Below are positions 46,462 to 56,157 of a DNA stretch of 64,000 bases, in pieces. A model generated the notes under the pieces. It did not search any database. It had not been told where the DNA came from and saw only the letters and a list, made by a program, of their open reading frames with translations. How positions within the stretch are numbered: position 1 is the first letter of the stretch; each line of letters starts with the position of its first letter. The stretch spans positions 620,001-684,000 of the forward strand of contig NZ_JAROCG010000001.1 in assembly GCF_030433645.1 (NCBI RefSeq). The letters are read 5' to 3'. The DNA is from Arthrobacter burdickii. Its GTDB lineage: Bacteria > Actinomycetota > Actinomycetes > Actinomycetales > Micrococcaceae. Both the position numbers and the translations under genes were made by a program.

Positions 46462-49179
46462 ATGACCTCCACCGTTCTCGACACCGCCGTCGAGGCGTCC
46501 CGCCTGATCGCCCCCACACGGCTGCGGGTCGACCACCTGCGGGAGGCCTTCGGGATCACCGCCGCCGCACCGCGGCTCGGCTGGACGCCGCCCGCCGGAA
46601 CCACGCGCCAGACGGCCTACCAGATCACCGCCACCAACGGCTGGGACACCGGCTGGGTCTCCTCCGCCGGACATCGGCCGGTGCCCTATTCGGGGCCGGA
46701 ACTCACGTCCCGCAGCCGGTTCGCCTGGTGCGTCCGCACCTGGAACACCGGGACCGACGGCGCCGAGACGGCGAGCGCCTGGTCCGATCCGATGGCGGTG
46801 GAGCTGGGACTCCTGCATCCCTCGGACTGGACCGCACAGTGGATCGGGCGGGACGAGTCGACCGTCCCCGAGCCCGGCGAGCGTCCCGGTCATGCGCTGC
46901 ACACGACCTTCACCCTGGCCGCCGTCCCGGACTCCGCCCGCGCCTACGCCACCGCCCACGGCATCTACGAGCTGTTCCTCAATGGACGGCGGGTCGGGGA
47001 CCAGCAGCTCACCCCCGGCTCGACCAGCTACTCCACCACCCTGCAGGTCCAGGCATTCGACGTCACGGCCCTCCTGCTCCCGGGCATCAACACCCTCCGT
47101 GCCGTCCTCACCGACGGCTGGTACCGCGGCACCTTCGGGTACACGCGCGACGCCGACATGTACGGCCGGCAGACGGCATTCCTGGCGCAGCTGGAACTGG
47201 GGTCCGGGTCAGGCCGGACGATTCTCGGCACCGACGCGTCCTGGCTCGCCTCACCCACCGAGATCCTCGGCGCCGACCTGATGGCGGGCCAGCGCGTCGA
47301 CTTCCGGGTGTCCACCTCCCGGGCGAGGCCCGCTGTCGTCCGCGACTGCAGCTACGACACGCTGGTCGGTCCGACCGCGCCACCCACCCGCATCGTGCAG
47401 GAACTCGCTCCGGTGTCCATCACCCGCCTCGCGACCGGCCATCAGGTGGTGGACTTCGGCCAGAACATCCACGGCTGGGTGCGGCTCGGGAGGCTCGGCG
47501 CGGCAGGTGAGACGGTCACCCTGGAGTACGGGGAGGCGCTGGACGACGCTCCGGGCAGGGGCGACGTCACCCGGGATCACCTGCGCCCGCACGATTTCCG
47601 CACCCCTGGCGCGTTCCTGGACGCGGGGCAGGTGGACTCCGTCATCGCCTCGGGCGTCTCCGGGGAGGTGTTCGAGCCCCGGCACACGACGCACGGCTTC
47701 CGGTACGTCTCGGTCCAGGGGCTTGAGCCGGACCTGAAGCGGGCGGACATCACCGGCTGCCTGGTCCAGACCGACCTGGAAAGGATCGGGACCTTCACCT
47801 GCAGTGATGAGCGGCTGAACAGGCTGCACGAGATCGTGGAGTGGAGCTTCCGGGACAACTCGTGCGAGGTCCCCACCGACTGCCCGCAGCGTGAGAAGGC
47901 CGGCTGGACGGGGGACTGGCAGTTGTTTATACCTACAGCTGCATATCTGTTCGACGTCGCCGGCTTCTCGCGGAAGTGGCTCAACGATGTCCGCGCCGAC
48001 CAGTGGGACAGCGGGGTCATCGCCAACGTTTCGCCCTCCCCCGGCCCGGACGCCACCTCTGCGGACTTCATGGCCTTTGTCAATGGGTCGGCGGGCTGGG
48101 GCGACGCGATCGTGATGGTGCCTTGGGAGCTGTACCTGGCCACGGGGGACGCCGGCATCCTCGAGGAGAACTGGGCCGCGATGAACCGGTGGCTGGGCTT
48201 CGTCCGGACGACCGCGGAGTCGCAGCGGCACCCTTCCCGCGCTGCCGCCGGCTCTGTTCCGGCGCCGCATGAGAAGTACCTGTGGGACACGGGATTTCAC
48301 TGGGGCGAATGGATGGAACCGGACGGCCCGGAACCGGACCTCTTCGCCGCTCGTACCGCCGATTCCGGCATCGTGGCCACCGCCTACTACCGGAACACCA
48401 CGTCGCTGATGGCACGCATCGCCTCCGTCCTCGGCCGGGTGGATGACGCGAAGGCACTGGCGGAGCTCTCGGGGCGTATCCGGGAGGCCTGGGAGATCGA
48501 ATACCTCGATTCCACGGGGCAGGTCACCCCTGCGAGCCAGGCCAACTGCGTCCGCGCCCTGGCCTTCGACCTGGTCACTGCGGAGCGCCGCAGCACCGTC
48601 ACCGCCCAACTGGCCGCACTGATCCGCGACGCGGACACCCACCTGGGAACCGGCTTCCTGTCCACGCCCTACCTGCTGCCCGTCCTGGCGGACAACGGCG
48701 ACCTGCAGCTGGCCTACGAGCTCCTGATGCAGGACTCCGAGCCGTCCTGGCTGGCGATGGTGGACCGAGGCGCCACCACCATGTGGGAGCTGTGGAACGG
48801 GATGGACGCCGACGGCACCCCGCACCAGTCGCTCAACCACTACAGCAAGGGCGCCGTGGTGTCCTTCCTCCACCGCTACACCGCCGGACTACGGCAGGAC
48901 CCGGACAGCGCCGGGTATGAGCGGATCATCATCGAGCCGCGTCCCGGTGCGGGTCTGACCTCTGCCCGTACGTCCCACCGGGGCCCGAGGGGCCTCATCG
49001 AGGTGCAGTGGACACTGCACGACGGCGTGCTGGTGCTCACCGCCACCGTGCCCGCCGCCACCAGCGCCGAGATACGGCTGCCCGGCGGGCCGCCCGCCGT
49101 CGTCGGACCCGGCACCCATTCCTTCCTGGCCGCCGGCGGGGGAGCCCAGGAACCAGAACCAGCAAGGAGCACCTCATGA
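46462..49179 (+). CDS. GH78 alpha-L-rhamnosidase, full-length
   Basis: A 905-residue enzyme with the complete GH78 layout: an N-terminal fibronectin-like segment ([16 protein letters not shown]), two accessory beta-domains ([20 protein letters not shown], then [20 protein letters not shown]), the alpha-helical catalytic barrel with [20 protein letters not shown], and the C-terminal sandwich. No signal peptide is visible, so it probably acts inside the cell on imported glycoside. CAGGAG precedes ATG 46462. The stop overlaps the first esterase start (ATGA). Confidence 0.93.
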   Translation: MTSTVLDTAVEASRLIAPTRLRVDHLREAFGITAAAPRLGWTPPAGTTRQTAYQITATNGWDTGWVSSAGHRPVPYSGPELTSRSRFAWCVRTWNTGTDGAETASAWSDPMAVELGLLHPSDWTAQWIGRDESTVPEPGERPGHALHTTFTLAAVPDSARAYATAHGIYELFLNGRRVGDQQLTPGSTSYSTTLQVQAFDVTALLLPGINTLRAVLTDGWYRGTFGYTRDADMYGRQTAFLAQLELGSGSGRTILGTDASWLASPTEILGADLMAGQRVDFRVSTSRARPAVVRDCSYDTLVGPTAPPTRIVQELAPVSITRLATGHQVVDFGQNIHGWVRLGRLGAAGETVTLEYGEALDDAPGRGDVTRDHLRPHDFRTPGAFLDAGQVDSVIASGVSGEVFEPRHTTHGFRYVSVQGLEPDLKRADITGCLVQTDLERIGTFTCSDERLNRLHEIVEWSFRDNSCEVPTDCPQREKAGWTGDWQLFIPTAAYLFDVAGFSRKWLNDVRADQWDSGVIANVSPSPGPDATSADFMAFVNGSAGWGDAIVMVPWELYLATGDAGILEENWAAMNRWLGFVRTTAESQRHPSRAAAGSVPAPHEKYLWDTGFHWGEWMEPDGPEPDLFAARTADSGIVATAYYRNTTSLMARIASVLGRVDDAKALAELSGRIREAWEIEYLDSTGQVTPASQANCVRALAFDLVTAERRSTVTAQLAALIRDADTHLGTGFLSTPYLLPVLADNGDLQLAYELLMQDSEPSWLAMVDRGATTMWELWNGMDADGTPHQSLNHYSKGAVVSFLHRYTAGLRQDPDSAGYERIIIEPRPGAGLTSARTSHRGPRGLIEVQWTLHDGVLVLTATVPAATSAEIRLPGGPPAVVGPGTHSFLAAGGGAQEPEPARSTS

Positions 49180-50162
49180 CAGTCGATGAAGCTGTAGTCG
49201 ATCCTGCCCGCCCCGATCCTGCCCGCCCGGGCGGGGTGGACGTCCCGCCGTTTCCCGTCTTCGACGGCCCCGGGACGCCGGAGCAGGTCTCGGACGTCTC
49301 CCTGGTGCACCGCGAACTCACCTACGCCCGGGCGCTCGGCTTCCGGCCGCTGAAGCTGGACGTCTGGCTTCCGCGCCAGGCTGCGGCACCCGTCCCGCTG
49401 GTCCTCTGGGTCCACGGCGGCGCCTTCCAGCTGGGGGATCGGCGTGAGCTGCCGCCCACCTTCACGCCGGACTCCGTCTTCCGCCTGCTCAACGAGGCCG
49501 GGATCGCGTGTGCCACCGCGGACTACCGGCATGCCCTGGAGGCGCCCTTCCCGGCGCAGCTGCACGACCTCAAGGCCGCTGTCCGGTACCTGCGCGAGTT
49601 CGCGGAGGACCTGGGCGTCGACCCGGGCCGGTTCGGGGCCTGGGGCGAGTCCGCAGGCGGCCATCTCGTGGCGATGCTGGGACTGACCGGGGAGCGGGAG
49701 GACCTTCACGGCGGTCTCGGCGCGCAGGGGCACTCGAGTGCCATCAGCGCCGTCGTCGACTTCTACGGTGTCTCCTCCCTGGTCGACATCCCCCTCATGG
49801 ACATGCCGGACGGTCTGTTCCCCGCTGCCCTGACGGCGGGTGTTCCGGCCGGGATGTCGCTGCAGCCCGAACACATGCTGGTGGGCGGCTCCGACGACCC
49901 CGCCCTCCTGGCCGCCGCGAGCCCCGTCAGCCATGTACGCGCCGGGGCGCCGCCCTTCCTGCTCATCCACGGCGACAGCGACGGCCTGGTGCCGCACTCC
50001 CAGACAGACCTTCTTGCAGCAGCGCTCGCGGATGCGGGAGTGGAGCATGAGGTGGTGACCATCGAGGGTGGCGATCACTGCTTCTTCGGGGCGGAGGACC
50101 AGCTGGACACCATCCTGGCCACCGCCGTCTCCTACTTCTCCCGGAAGCTGGGGAGCTCGTGA
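49176..50162 (+). CDS. Alpha/beta hydrolase, esterase (BD-FAE/HSL-like)
   Basis: A 328-residue serine hydrolase. The oxyanion motif is [10 protein letters not shown] (about 79-88), the nucleophile elbow is GESAGGH (Ser159), and the other members of the triad are visible as [12 protein letters not shown] (Asp) and GGDHCFFG (His). It is coupled to the rhamnosidase by ATGA overlap and to the next hydrolase by GTGA overlap. It is a candidate for removing acyl groups from glycosides or for splitting the depside made by the quercetinase. Confidence 0.88.
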   Translation: MTVDEAVVDPARPDPARPGGVDVPPFPVFDGPGTPEQVSDVSLVHRELTYARALGFRPLKLDVWLPRQAAAPVPLVLWVHGGAFQLGDRRELPPTFTPDSVFRLLNEAGIACATADYRHALEAPFPAQLHDLKAAVRYLREFAEDLGVDPGRFGAWGESAGGHLVAMLGLTGEREDLHGGLGAQGHSSAISAVVDFYGVSSLVDIPLMDMPDGLFPAALTAGVPAGMSLQPEHMLVGGSDDPALLAAASPVSHVRAGAPPFLLIHGDSDGLVPHSQTDLLAAALADAGVEHEVVTIEGGDHCFFGAEDQLDTILATAVSYFSRKLGSS

Positions 50163-51118
50163 CGTCCCGCCGGACGGAACTCTCCGCTCCCGGAGCTCCC
50201 GCAGCAGGCACCGGCCCGGATGCCGGCTTCGCCGAGTACCTGGCCTCCCCGGACGGGCCACGCGTCCTGAACGCGGACGCCGTCCGGTCCCCCGGTCCGG
50301 ACGTTCCCGTCCGCACGGTCTCCGCCGAGGGCCGGCACGGCCCGGTAAGGATCCGGATCTACGGCGAACCGGCGTCGGCGGGCAGTGCCGCGCTGGTGTG
50401 GCTGCACGGCGGGGGGTTCGTCAGTGGCGGCCTGGACATGCTGGAATCGGACTACCTTGCCCGTGTGCTGGCCGACACCGGGACGCCGGTACTCTCCGTC
50501 GACTACCGGCTGGCCCGGAACGGTGTGTGCTTCCCGGTGCCCCACGAGGACGCCCTGACCGGCTGGTTCTGGGCCCGGAAGAACGCGGAGTCCCTGGGGC
50601 TGGACCCGGACCTGTTGTGCCTGGGCGGGGCGGGCGCCGGCGGCAACCTCGCGGTGGGCGCGGCGCTCTACTTGATCGATGCCGGGAAGCCGGTGCCGGC
50701 GAAGCTCCTGCTGGCCTATCCCTTCCTGTACGCCGAACTGCCGCCACCGGCGCGGGGCCTCGACGAGGAAGTGATGGCGGGACTGCCCCGACATCTGCGG
50801 TTCACGCCGGAGGACTGTGTCCGGCAGGCGGAGAACTACGTGGGCGGGCCGGTGAGCATGGCGTCGTCGTACGCGATGCCCGGCTACGCCGACCCGGCAG
50901 GGCTTCCGCCCACCGCGCTGCTCGCATGTGAGTACGACGACGCGCGCGGCTCGTCCGAGCTGTTCGCCTCGACCCTTCAACAAGCCGGAGTGCCGCTGAC
51001 GTACTTCCTCGCGGAAGGGGCGTTCCACGGGCACCTCAACCACACCGCCGGGCTGCCCGAAGGGCAGGCGGCCCTGGATTTCCTGGTGCGGGAACTGGGT
51101 GCGGTGCGCGGGCAGTGA
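50159..51118 (+). CDS. Alpha/beta hydrolase fold-3 protein with a substituted nucleophile
   Basis: A 319-residue member of the hormone-sensitive-lipase-like family. [11 protein letters not shown] (oxyanion hole), the Asp/Glu region [12 protein letters not shown] and GAFHGHL (His) are intact. The elbow expected as GGDSAGGN reads GGAGAGGN at 156-163, with Gly159 in the serine position and Ala158 in place of Asp. Unless another residue takes over, it should not work as an ordinary serine esterase. It follows the previous esterase by a GTGA overlap. Confidence 0.85.
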   Translation: MTSRRTELSAPGAPAAGTGPDAGFAEYLASPDGPRVLNADAVRSPGPDVPVRTVSAEGRHGPVRIRIYGEPASAGSAALVWLHGGGFVSGGLDMLESDYLARVLADTGTPVLSVDYRLARNGVCFPVPHEDALTGWFWARKNAESLGLDPDLLCLGGAGAGGNLAVGAALYLIDAGKPVPAKLLLAYPFLYAELPPPARGLDEEVMAGLPRHLRFTPEDCVRQAENYVGGPVSMASSYAMPGYADPAGLPPTALLACEYDDARGSSELFASTLQQAGVPLTYFLAEGAFHGHLNHTAGLPEGQAALDFLVRELGAVRGQ

Positions 51119-51426
51119 GAGGCTCGACACCCGTCATCTCGGGGTTCTTTCCCGACCCCACCACCGGCAGGGTCATCGGCATGTCGTCCGGTGATGGCAG
51201 CACGGTGCTGGAGCGCTTCGAGTACCGCGCAACGGACCCTGTCGCCCCGCGCTGATCCAGCCGGCGCCCGGATCGAAGGACCGGGTGGACGTGACCGACG
51301 CCACGCGAACTTTCCATTCAGTGAAACCGGCCGCGCACACGGCGGCCCGATGCCCGACAGTTGAACCAGGACGCGGTTCGGACGACGCATCGCACAGAAC
51401 CACGGGAAGAACGGCGCGGGGGACAC
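51119..51426. other. Intergenic region with a possible gene scrap and a promoter
   Basis: A 308-bp gap. Bases 51129-51253 keep one frame open to a TGA and read VISGFFPDPTTGRVIGMSSG and on to TDPVAPR, which loosely recalls the start of GH43 enzymes (GF.PDP) but is too short to assign. The downstream half carries the motif at 51311 and is the likely promoter of the next operon. Confidence 0.4.
51311..51326 (+). promoter_or_regulatory. Candidate IclR operator upstream of the esterase-FAH-hydroxylase operon
   Basis: TTTCCATTCAGTGAAA has TTTC/GAAA ends in dyad and matches the 46376 site in 13 of 16 positions. It is 100 bp upstream of the ATG at 51427. Confidence 0.6.
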
Positions 51427-52320
51427 ATGGAGTCGACGATGACGGCAGGACCGATCCTTCGAGGGATCGAGTTCGCACACCCCGAGGGTTCGGCCCCGTT
51501 GCTGCTGGATCTCTACCTGCCCGCCGGCGCATCCGCCGGTACCACCTTCCCCGCTGTGGTCCATTTCCATGGAGGCGGGTGGCGGACCGGCGAGCGGTCC
51601 TCCCTGGGGCCCACGGTCGACGGGTTCGGTCTCAGCCCGATCGAGCAGCTGGTGGATGCGGGCTTCGTGGTTGCGTCCGCCGACTACCGCCTGAGCGGGG
51701 TAGCGACCTTCCCGGCTCAGGTGCTGGACGCCAAGGCAGCCGTGCGGTGGGTGCGGACGCACTCCGCCGACTACGGCGTGGACCCGGATCGCATCTACGC
51801 GTGGGGTGATTCGGCCGGTGGCCACCTCGCCGGCCTGGTCGGCCTGACCGCCAGGGTGGAGCACTTCGGGGAACCGGCCACCGACGACGGCGTCGCTGCG
51901 GTCGCTGCCTGGTACCCGCCCACCGACCTGGTGCGGATGGGCGCCCAGGCCCGGACGGACGCCGTGGCCCGGGCTGATGATCCGGGCTCACGGGAGGCGC
52001 TCCTTCTCGGCGCCCAGCCGTCGGAGGCACCGGACAAGGCCGCTGCAGCCAGTCCCGTCACGTACGTGCATGCCGGCGCTCCCCCCTTCTTCCTGGCCCA
52101 CGGGACGGCCGACCGCTTCGTCCCCGCACCCCAGTCCGCCACGCTCGCCGAGGCGCTGGAAGGCGCGGGTGCCGCCGTCGAACTCCTCCTGATCGAGGAG
52201 GCGGACCACATGTGGTCGCAGCCCGACGGCGGTACCACGGCCGCTGAACAGGCGACCGCCGCCACCATCGATTTCTTCCGCCGGCAGGCCAGCCGGAACC
52301 TGCCTGGCACCATGCCCTGA
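51427..52320 (+). CDS. Alpha/beta hydrolase, esterase
   Basis: A 297-residue serine hydrolase with a complete set of motifs: FHGGGWRTGE (oxyanion hole), GDSAGGHLAG with nucleophile Ser129, HGTADRFVP (Asp), and EEADHMW (His). It is similar in layout to the first esterase of the preceding operon but not a close copy. First gene of a run that continues into the FAH-like and hydroxylase genes, which favours a role on the ester formed by quercetinase. GGGGGA precedes the ATG; the frame is open from 51361. Confidence 0.88.
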   Translation: MESTMTAGPILRGIEFAHPEGSAPLLLDLYLPAGASAGTTFPAVVHFHGGGWRTGERSSLGPTVDGFGLSPIEQLVDAGFVVASADYRLSGVATFPAQVLDAKAAVRWVRTHSADYGVDPDRIYAWGDSAGGHLAGLVGLTARVEHFGEPATDDGVAAVAAWYPPTDLVRMGAQARTDAVARADDPGSREALLLGAQPSEAPDKAAAASPVTYVHAGAPPFFLAHGTADRFVPAPQSATLAEALEGAGAAVELLLIEEADHMWSQPDGGTTAAEQATAATIDFFRRQASRNLPGTMP

Positions 52321-52340
52321 CACACCTGAAAGGCTTTTTC

Positions 52341-53207
52341 ATGCAGTTCATCGGAATCCTCCACGTCGGCCAACCCTGGGCAGCGGCCCTTGTGGACTCG
52401 CGTGTGTTCCCGCTCGCCCCCGTTCCCGATTTCTGGGCCGACCCGGAAGGCTGGCAGGACAAGTCCGCCTCGCTGGTAGCGGACGCCTCCGGCGCCGGCA
52501 GCTCCATGGAGCGCGGTAGCGTCCCGGAAGTACCGCTCGTCCCCGCCTCCGCGCGGGTCATCTGTGTAGGGCTGAACTACCGAGCCCATGCCGCCGAGGG
52601 CAGTTTCAAGGACCAGGAACTCCCGCCGTACCCGACCCTGTTCGGTCGCTGGACAGCCTCCCTCTCCGTGGGCGATGTCCCCGTCCCCGTGCCTGCCGGC
52701 GAGGCGGGCCTGGACTGGGAAGGGGAAGTAGCGGCCTACATCGGCCGACGCGTGGAGTCGGCGGACGAGGCGACCGCGGCCGAGGCCGTCTTCGGCTACT
52801 CGACCTTCAACGACATCACCTCCCGCAAGGCCCAGAAGCTCACCTCGCAGTGGACGCTGGGCAAGAACGGGGACTTCAGCGGGCCGCTGGGCCCGCTCGT
52901 GTCCCGCGACGATGTGGGTGACCTCCGCGACGGACTGCAGGTCCGGACCCGCGTGAACGGCATCGAGGCGCAGAACGGCAACACGCGGGACATGATCTTC
53001 TCCGTGCCCGCGATCATCTCGTTGATCAGCGAGACCTTCACCCTCCACCCGGGCGATATCATCGCCACCGGCACCCCGGAGGGCGTCGGCTACGCGCGCA
53101 CACCGCAGTGGCTGCTCCAGCCCGGCGACACCGTCGAGGTGGAGATCGAGAAGCTCGGCACCCTGACCACCCCCGTCGGCGAACCATCGCTCCGGAGCCG
53201 GGCCTGA
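52341..53207 (+). CDS. Fumarylacetoacetate hydrolase (FAH) family protein
   Basis: A 288-residue enzyme of the FAH superfamily, which hydrolyse or decarboxylate ring-cleavage products with a divalent metal. The metal-binding acidic pair is in LDWEGEV (Glu127 and Glu129), followed by GYSTFNDITSRKAQK and the C-terminal GDIIATGTPEGVG loop, all diagnostic. The last base of its stop codon is the first base of the hydroxylase ATG. With that neighbour it is a candidate for hydrolysing the ring-cleavage product of hydroxylated phloroglucinol, which is an inference. Confidence 0.88.
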   Translation: MQFIGILHVGQPWAAALVDSRVFPLAPVPDFWADPEGWQDKSASLVADASGAGSSMERGSVPEVPLVPASARVICVGLNYRAHAAEGSFKDQELPPYPTLFGRWTASLSVGDVPVPVPAGEAGLDWEGEVAAYIGRRVESADEATAAEAVFGYSTFNDITSRKAQKLTSQWTLGKNGDFSGPLGPLVSRDDVGDLRDGLQVRTRVNGIEAQNGNTRDMIFSVPAIISLISETFTLHPGDIIATGTPEGVGYARTPQWLLQPGDTVEVEIEKLGTLTTPVGEPSLRSRA

Positions 53208-54928
53208 TGGTAGCCCTCTCGACCTTTCCTGCAGGCGAGATACCGGAACAGGCGGAGGTCCTGATCTCCGGCGGCGGTCCCAGCGGGCTGTTCCTGGCGC
53301 TGGATCTGGCGGCACGAGGCATTCCCAGCACCGTCATCGAGCCCCGGGCCGTCGTGGACCCCACCCGACCGCGGGCCAAGACCACGAATGCGCGGACCAT
53401 GACGCACCTGCGTCGGCTAGGACTGGCCGATGCGCTGCGTGCCGCCTCGCCGCTCCCGGTCGACTACTCGCAGGACGTCATCTTCTGCACGGGTCTCACC
53501 GGGTCCGTCCGCGAGCTGCGCCGGTTCCGGAACGCGTTCCAGCTGGTCCCCGGACGCTACGGCCCCCAGCCGGAATGCGGCCAGCAGGTTCCGCAGCCGG
53601 TCCTGGAGGAGACGCTCCGTGCTGCAGTCGCCGCGAACCCGCTCGTCACCTTCGCGACGGGCTGGAGCGTGGTCGAGGTCCGCGGGGCGCAGGCCCCCCA
53701 CAGCGTCGTCGTCTCCGACGCCTCCGGCGGCACCCGGATCATCACCGCGGACTTCGTGGTCGGGGCCGACGGCGGATCATCAGTCGTCCGGCGCAGCCTG
53801 GGCATCCGCCTCGAGGGAGGCTCCGCCGCGCTGTCCAACATCAGCATCCTCTTCCGCTCGACGGGCCTCGCCTCGGCAGTCGCCCTCGACCCTGCCGTCC
53901 AGTACTGGGTGGTGGGCTCGGACACGGCCGGCATGGTGGGACCCCTGGACGGAACGGACACCTGGTGGGCCATCATCCAGGGTGTGGACGCCGACGTGGC
54001 GGTCAGCACCGAGGATGCCGGCGCACTGGTCCGCTCGCTGGTCGGCTCGGAGGTGGACGTCGACGTGCTGGCCACCGACCCCTGGACGGCCCGCATGCTG
54101 CTGGCTCCCGAGTACAGCCGCGGCAACACCTTCCTCGTGGGCGACGCCGCACACCTGAACCCGCCCTGGGGTGGTCACGGCTTCAACACCTGCATCGGTG
54201 ATGCGGCCAACCTGGCCTGGAAACTCGCCGCCGCCATCAACGGCTGGGGCGGCCCCGAGCTCCTGGCCAGCTACGGGGAGGAACGCCGGCCGGTGGCCGC
54301 GCGCACCATCCGTGATGCCGCAACCAACGGCAGGGCGCTCGCGTACCACTTCGCCGACCCCGACCTGGCCACCGCCGGTCCCGCCGGGGACGCCGCGCGG
54401 CAGGCGGCCTACGAAGCACTCGCCGTGAAGCGGAGCGAGTTCGATTCCCTGGGCCTGGTGCTCGGCTACAGCTACGGCGATTCGCCCCTGGTCGTGCCGG
54501 ACGGCCGACCCGTTCCGCCCGAGGACCCCATCCGCTATGTCCCCTCCGCCAGCCCCGGGGCGCTGCTCCCGCACACCTGGCTGGAGGACTCGACCTCCGT
54601 GTACGGCCGGTTGGGCTCGGGCTTCACACTGCTGGCCGACGCCGGCGCGCTGGGCCGGTCCGCAGCGCAGGTCTTCGCGCCGGTGCTGGACGCCGCACGC
54701 CGCCAGGGCATCCCGGTGACGGTCGCCGCCGTCGGGCCGTCCGACGACGGCAGGCACCACTCCGACGTGTGGGGAGCGGAAGCCGTGCTGGTCCGCCCGG
54801 ACCAGCACGTGGCGTGGCGCGGCAGTTCCGCCGAGGCCGCCGCAGCAGCACTGTCCGTCGCCGCCGGCTGGGCGACGACGTCCATCGATGAATCCAGGAG
54901 CACCCGTGTCGACGCTGTCCTTCCGTGA
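53207..54928 (+). CDS. FAD-dependent aromatic monooxygenase (phenol hydroxylase/TfdB-like)
   Basis: A 573-residue flavin hydroxylase that should insert oxygen into a phenolic ring using NAD(P)H. Motifs in order are the FAD-binding GGGPSG (22-27), VGADGGSSVVRRSLG (the DG motif for FAD and NADPH), and GDAAHLNPPWGGHGFNTCIGD (second FAD motif). The C-terminal thioredoxin-like domain of this subfamily is present (GFTLLADAGALG and on). The locus suggests a phloroglucinol-type substrate. Its 3' end overlaps the next gene by 23 bases. Confidence 0.88.
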   Translation: MVALSTFPAGEIPEQAEVLISGGGPSGLFLALDLAARGIPSTVIEPRAVVDPTRPRAKTTNARTMTHLRRLGLADALRAASPLPVDYSQDVIFCTGLTGSVRELRRFRNAFQLVPGRYGPQPECGQQVPQPVLEETLRAAVAANPLVTFATGWSVVEVRGAQAPHSVVVSDASGGTRIITADFVVGADGGSSVVRRSLGIRLEGGSAALSNISILFRSTGLASAVALDPAVQYWVVGSDTAGMVGPLDGTDTWWAIIQGVDADVAVSTEDAGALVRSLVGSEVDVDVLATDPWTARMLLAPEYSRGNTFLVGDAAHLNPPWGGHGFNTCIGDAANLAWKLAAAINGWGGPELLASYGEERRPVAARTIRDAATNGRALAYHFADPDLATAGPAGDAARQAAYEALAVKRSEFDSLGLVLGYSYGDSPLVVPDGRPVPPEDPIRYVPSASPGALLPHTWLEDSTSVYGRLGSGFTLLADAGALGRSAAQVFAPVLDAARRQGIPVTVAAVGPSDDGRHHSDVWGAEAVLVRPDQHVAWRGSSAEAAAAALSVAAGWATTSIDESRSTRVDAVLP

Positions 54929-56150
54929 CTTCCTCTTTGCCCCGGACCACCCCCGCGTCGCGGAGATCCGCGGCCTGAACGCCCGCGAGTACGCCGAGGC
55001 GGCGACCACCGACCCCTTCGCCGGTCCCATGATCGAGGGCTGGAAGAAGCTCTACCCCCAGCCGTTCACCGGGATCACCAGCGACGGGAACCGCCGCGAG
55101 GGCCTCTATCCGCTGGCACCCGCGCGTGCCGGCGAGGAGGCACCCACCGCGGAGATGGTGGCAGCCGCCCGGAAGCTGCTGGGCGTGGCCACGCCGGACC
55201 AGGCGCGACGCCTCAGCTATGCCGTGGACGCCCCCGAGTGGCAGAGCTGGGCGAATCCGGAGTTTATGCAGCACGACACCGGACTCCGGCTGGACGAGGT
55301 GGACGGCCCTGTCCGGGACGCCGCGCTCGCCGTCGTGGAGGCGAGCCTCAGCACCGAGGGCTTCGACCTGGTCCGGAACCTCATGCGCATCAACGGGTTC
55401 CTGGGCGACCTGGTGGACCTGCCGCTGCTGATGAACGAGTTCAGCTATAACTTCGCACTGTACGGCGAGCCATCGGAGTCCGAGCCCTGGGGCTGGCAGA
55501 TCTTCGGCCACCACGCGGCGCTGAACTGCCTCGTCGTCGGGACGCAGCTGGTCGTCTCACCCGTGTTCCTGGGTGCCGAGCCGGACAGGATCGACGACGG
55601 CCCCTACAGGGGCGTCATGGTGTTCAAGGAACGCATCCGCCTGGCCCGGCAGCTGATGGGGGCCCTCCCCGGGACCCTGCGGGCCGACGCCACGGTGTAC
55701 GAGGCGATGGTGGACCCGGCCATGCCGGAGGGCCGGATCCACCCCGGCGACGAACGGCACCTGGGCGGCTGTTTCCAGGACAACCGGGTCATCCCGTACG
55801 AGGGGATCCGCGTTCCGGATCTGCCCGCCGAGGCGCGCGGGGTGCTGGACGCCCTGGTCGAGGACTTCATCGCGTACCTGCCCCAGGGGCCGCGGGCCGC
55901 CCGCCGCCGGGAGATCCAGGAGAACTACGTCGAGACATTCTTCAGCTGGATCGGCGGCTGGGAGGACGAGGAACCGTTCTACTTCAGGCTGCAGAGCCCG
56001 GTGGTGGTGCTGGAGCTGGACCACCACACCGGCGTCTTCCTCAGCAACGACGAGCCCGCACCCTTCCACATGCACACCGTAGTGCGCACCCCCAACGGGA
56101 ACGACTACGGACGGGAACTGGTGAAGCAGTACCCGGCGGTTGCTCCGTGA
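54906..56150 (+). CDS. DUF3500 family protein
   Basis: A 414-residue protein I recognise as DUF3500 from GWQIFGHHAALNCLVVGTQL, SPVFLGAEP and VVVLELDHHTGVFLSND near the C-terminus. The repeated His-rich motifs could bind a metal, but no activity can be stated from sequence. GTG at 54906 follows AGGAG by five bases and gives a short overlap with the hydroxylase gene; an ATG at 54888 would overlap that site. Its position inside an aromatic-degradation operon suggests a step on a phenolic intermediate. Confidence 0.75.
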   Translation: MSTLSFRDFLFAPDHPRVAEIRGLNAREYAEAATTDPFAGPMIEGWKKLYPQPFTGITSDGNRREGLYPLAPARAGEEAPTAEMVAAARKLLGVATPDQARRLSYAVDAPEWQSWANPEFMQHDTGLRLDEVDGPVRDAALAVVEASLSTEGFDLVRNLMRINGFLGDLVDLPLLMNEFSYNFALYGEPSESEPWGWQIFGHHAALNCLVVGTQLVVSPVFLGAEPDRIDDGPYRGVMVFKERIRLARQLMGALPGTLRADATVYEAMVDPAMPEGRIHPGDERHLGGCFQDNRVIPYEGIRVPDLPAEARGVLDALVEDFIAYLPQGPRAARRREIQENYVETFFSWIGGWEDEEPFYFRLQSPVVVLELDHHTGVFLSNDEPAPFHMHTVVRTPNGNDYGRELVKQYPAVAP

Positions 56151-56157
56151 GGCCGGC

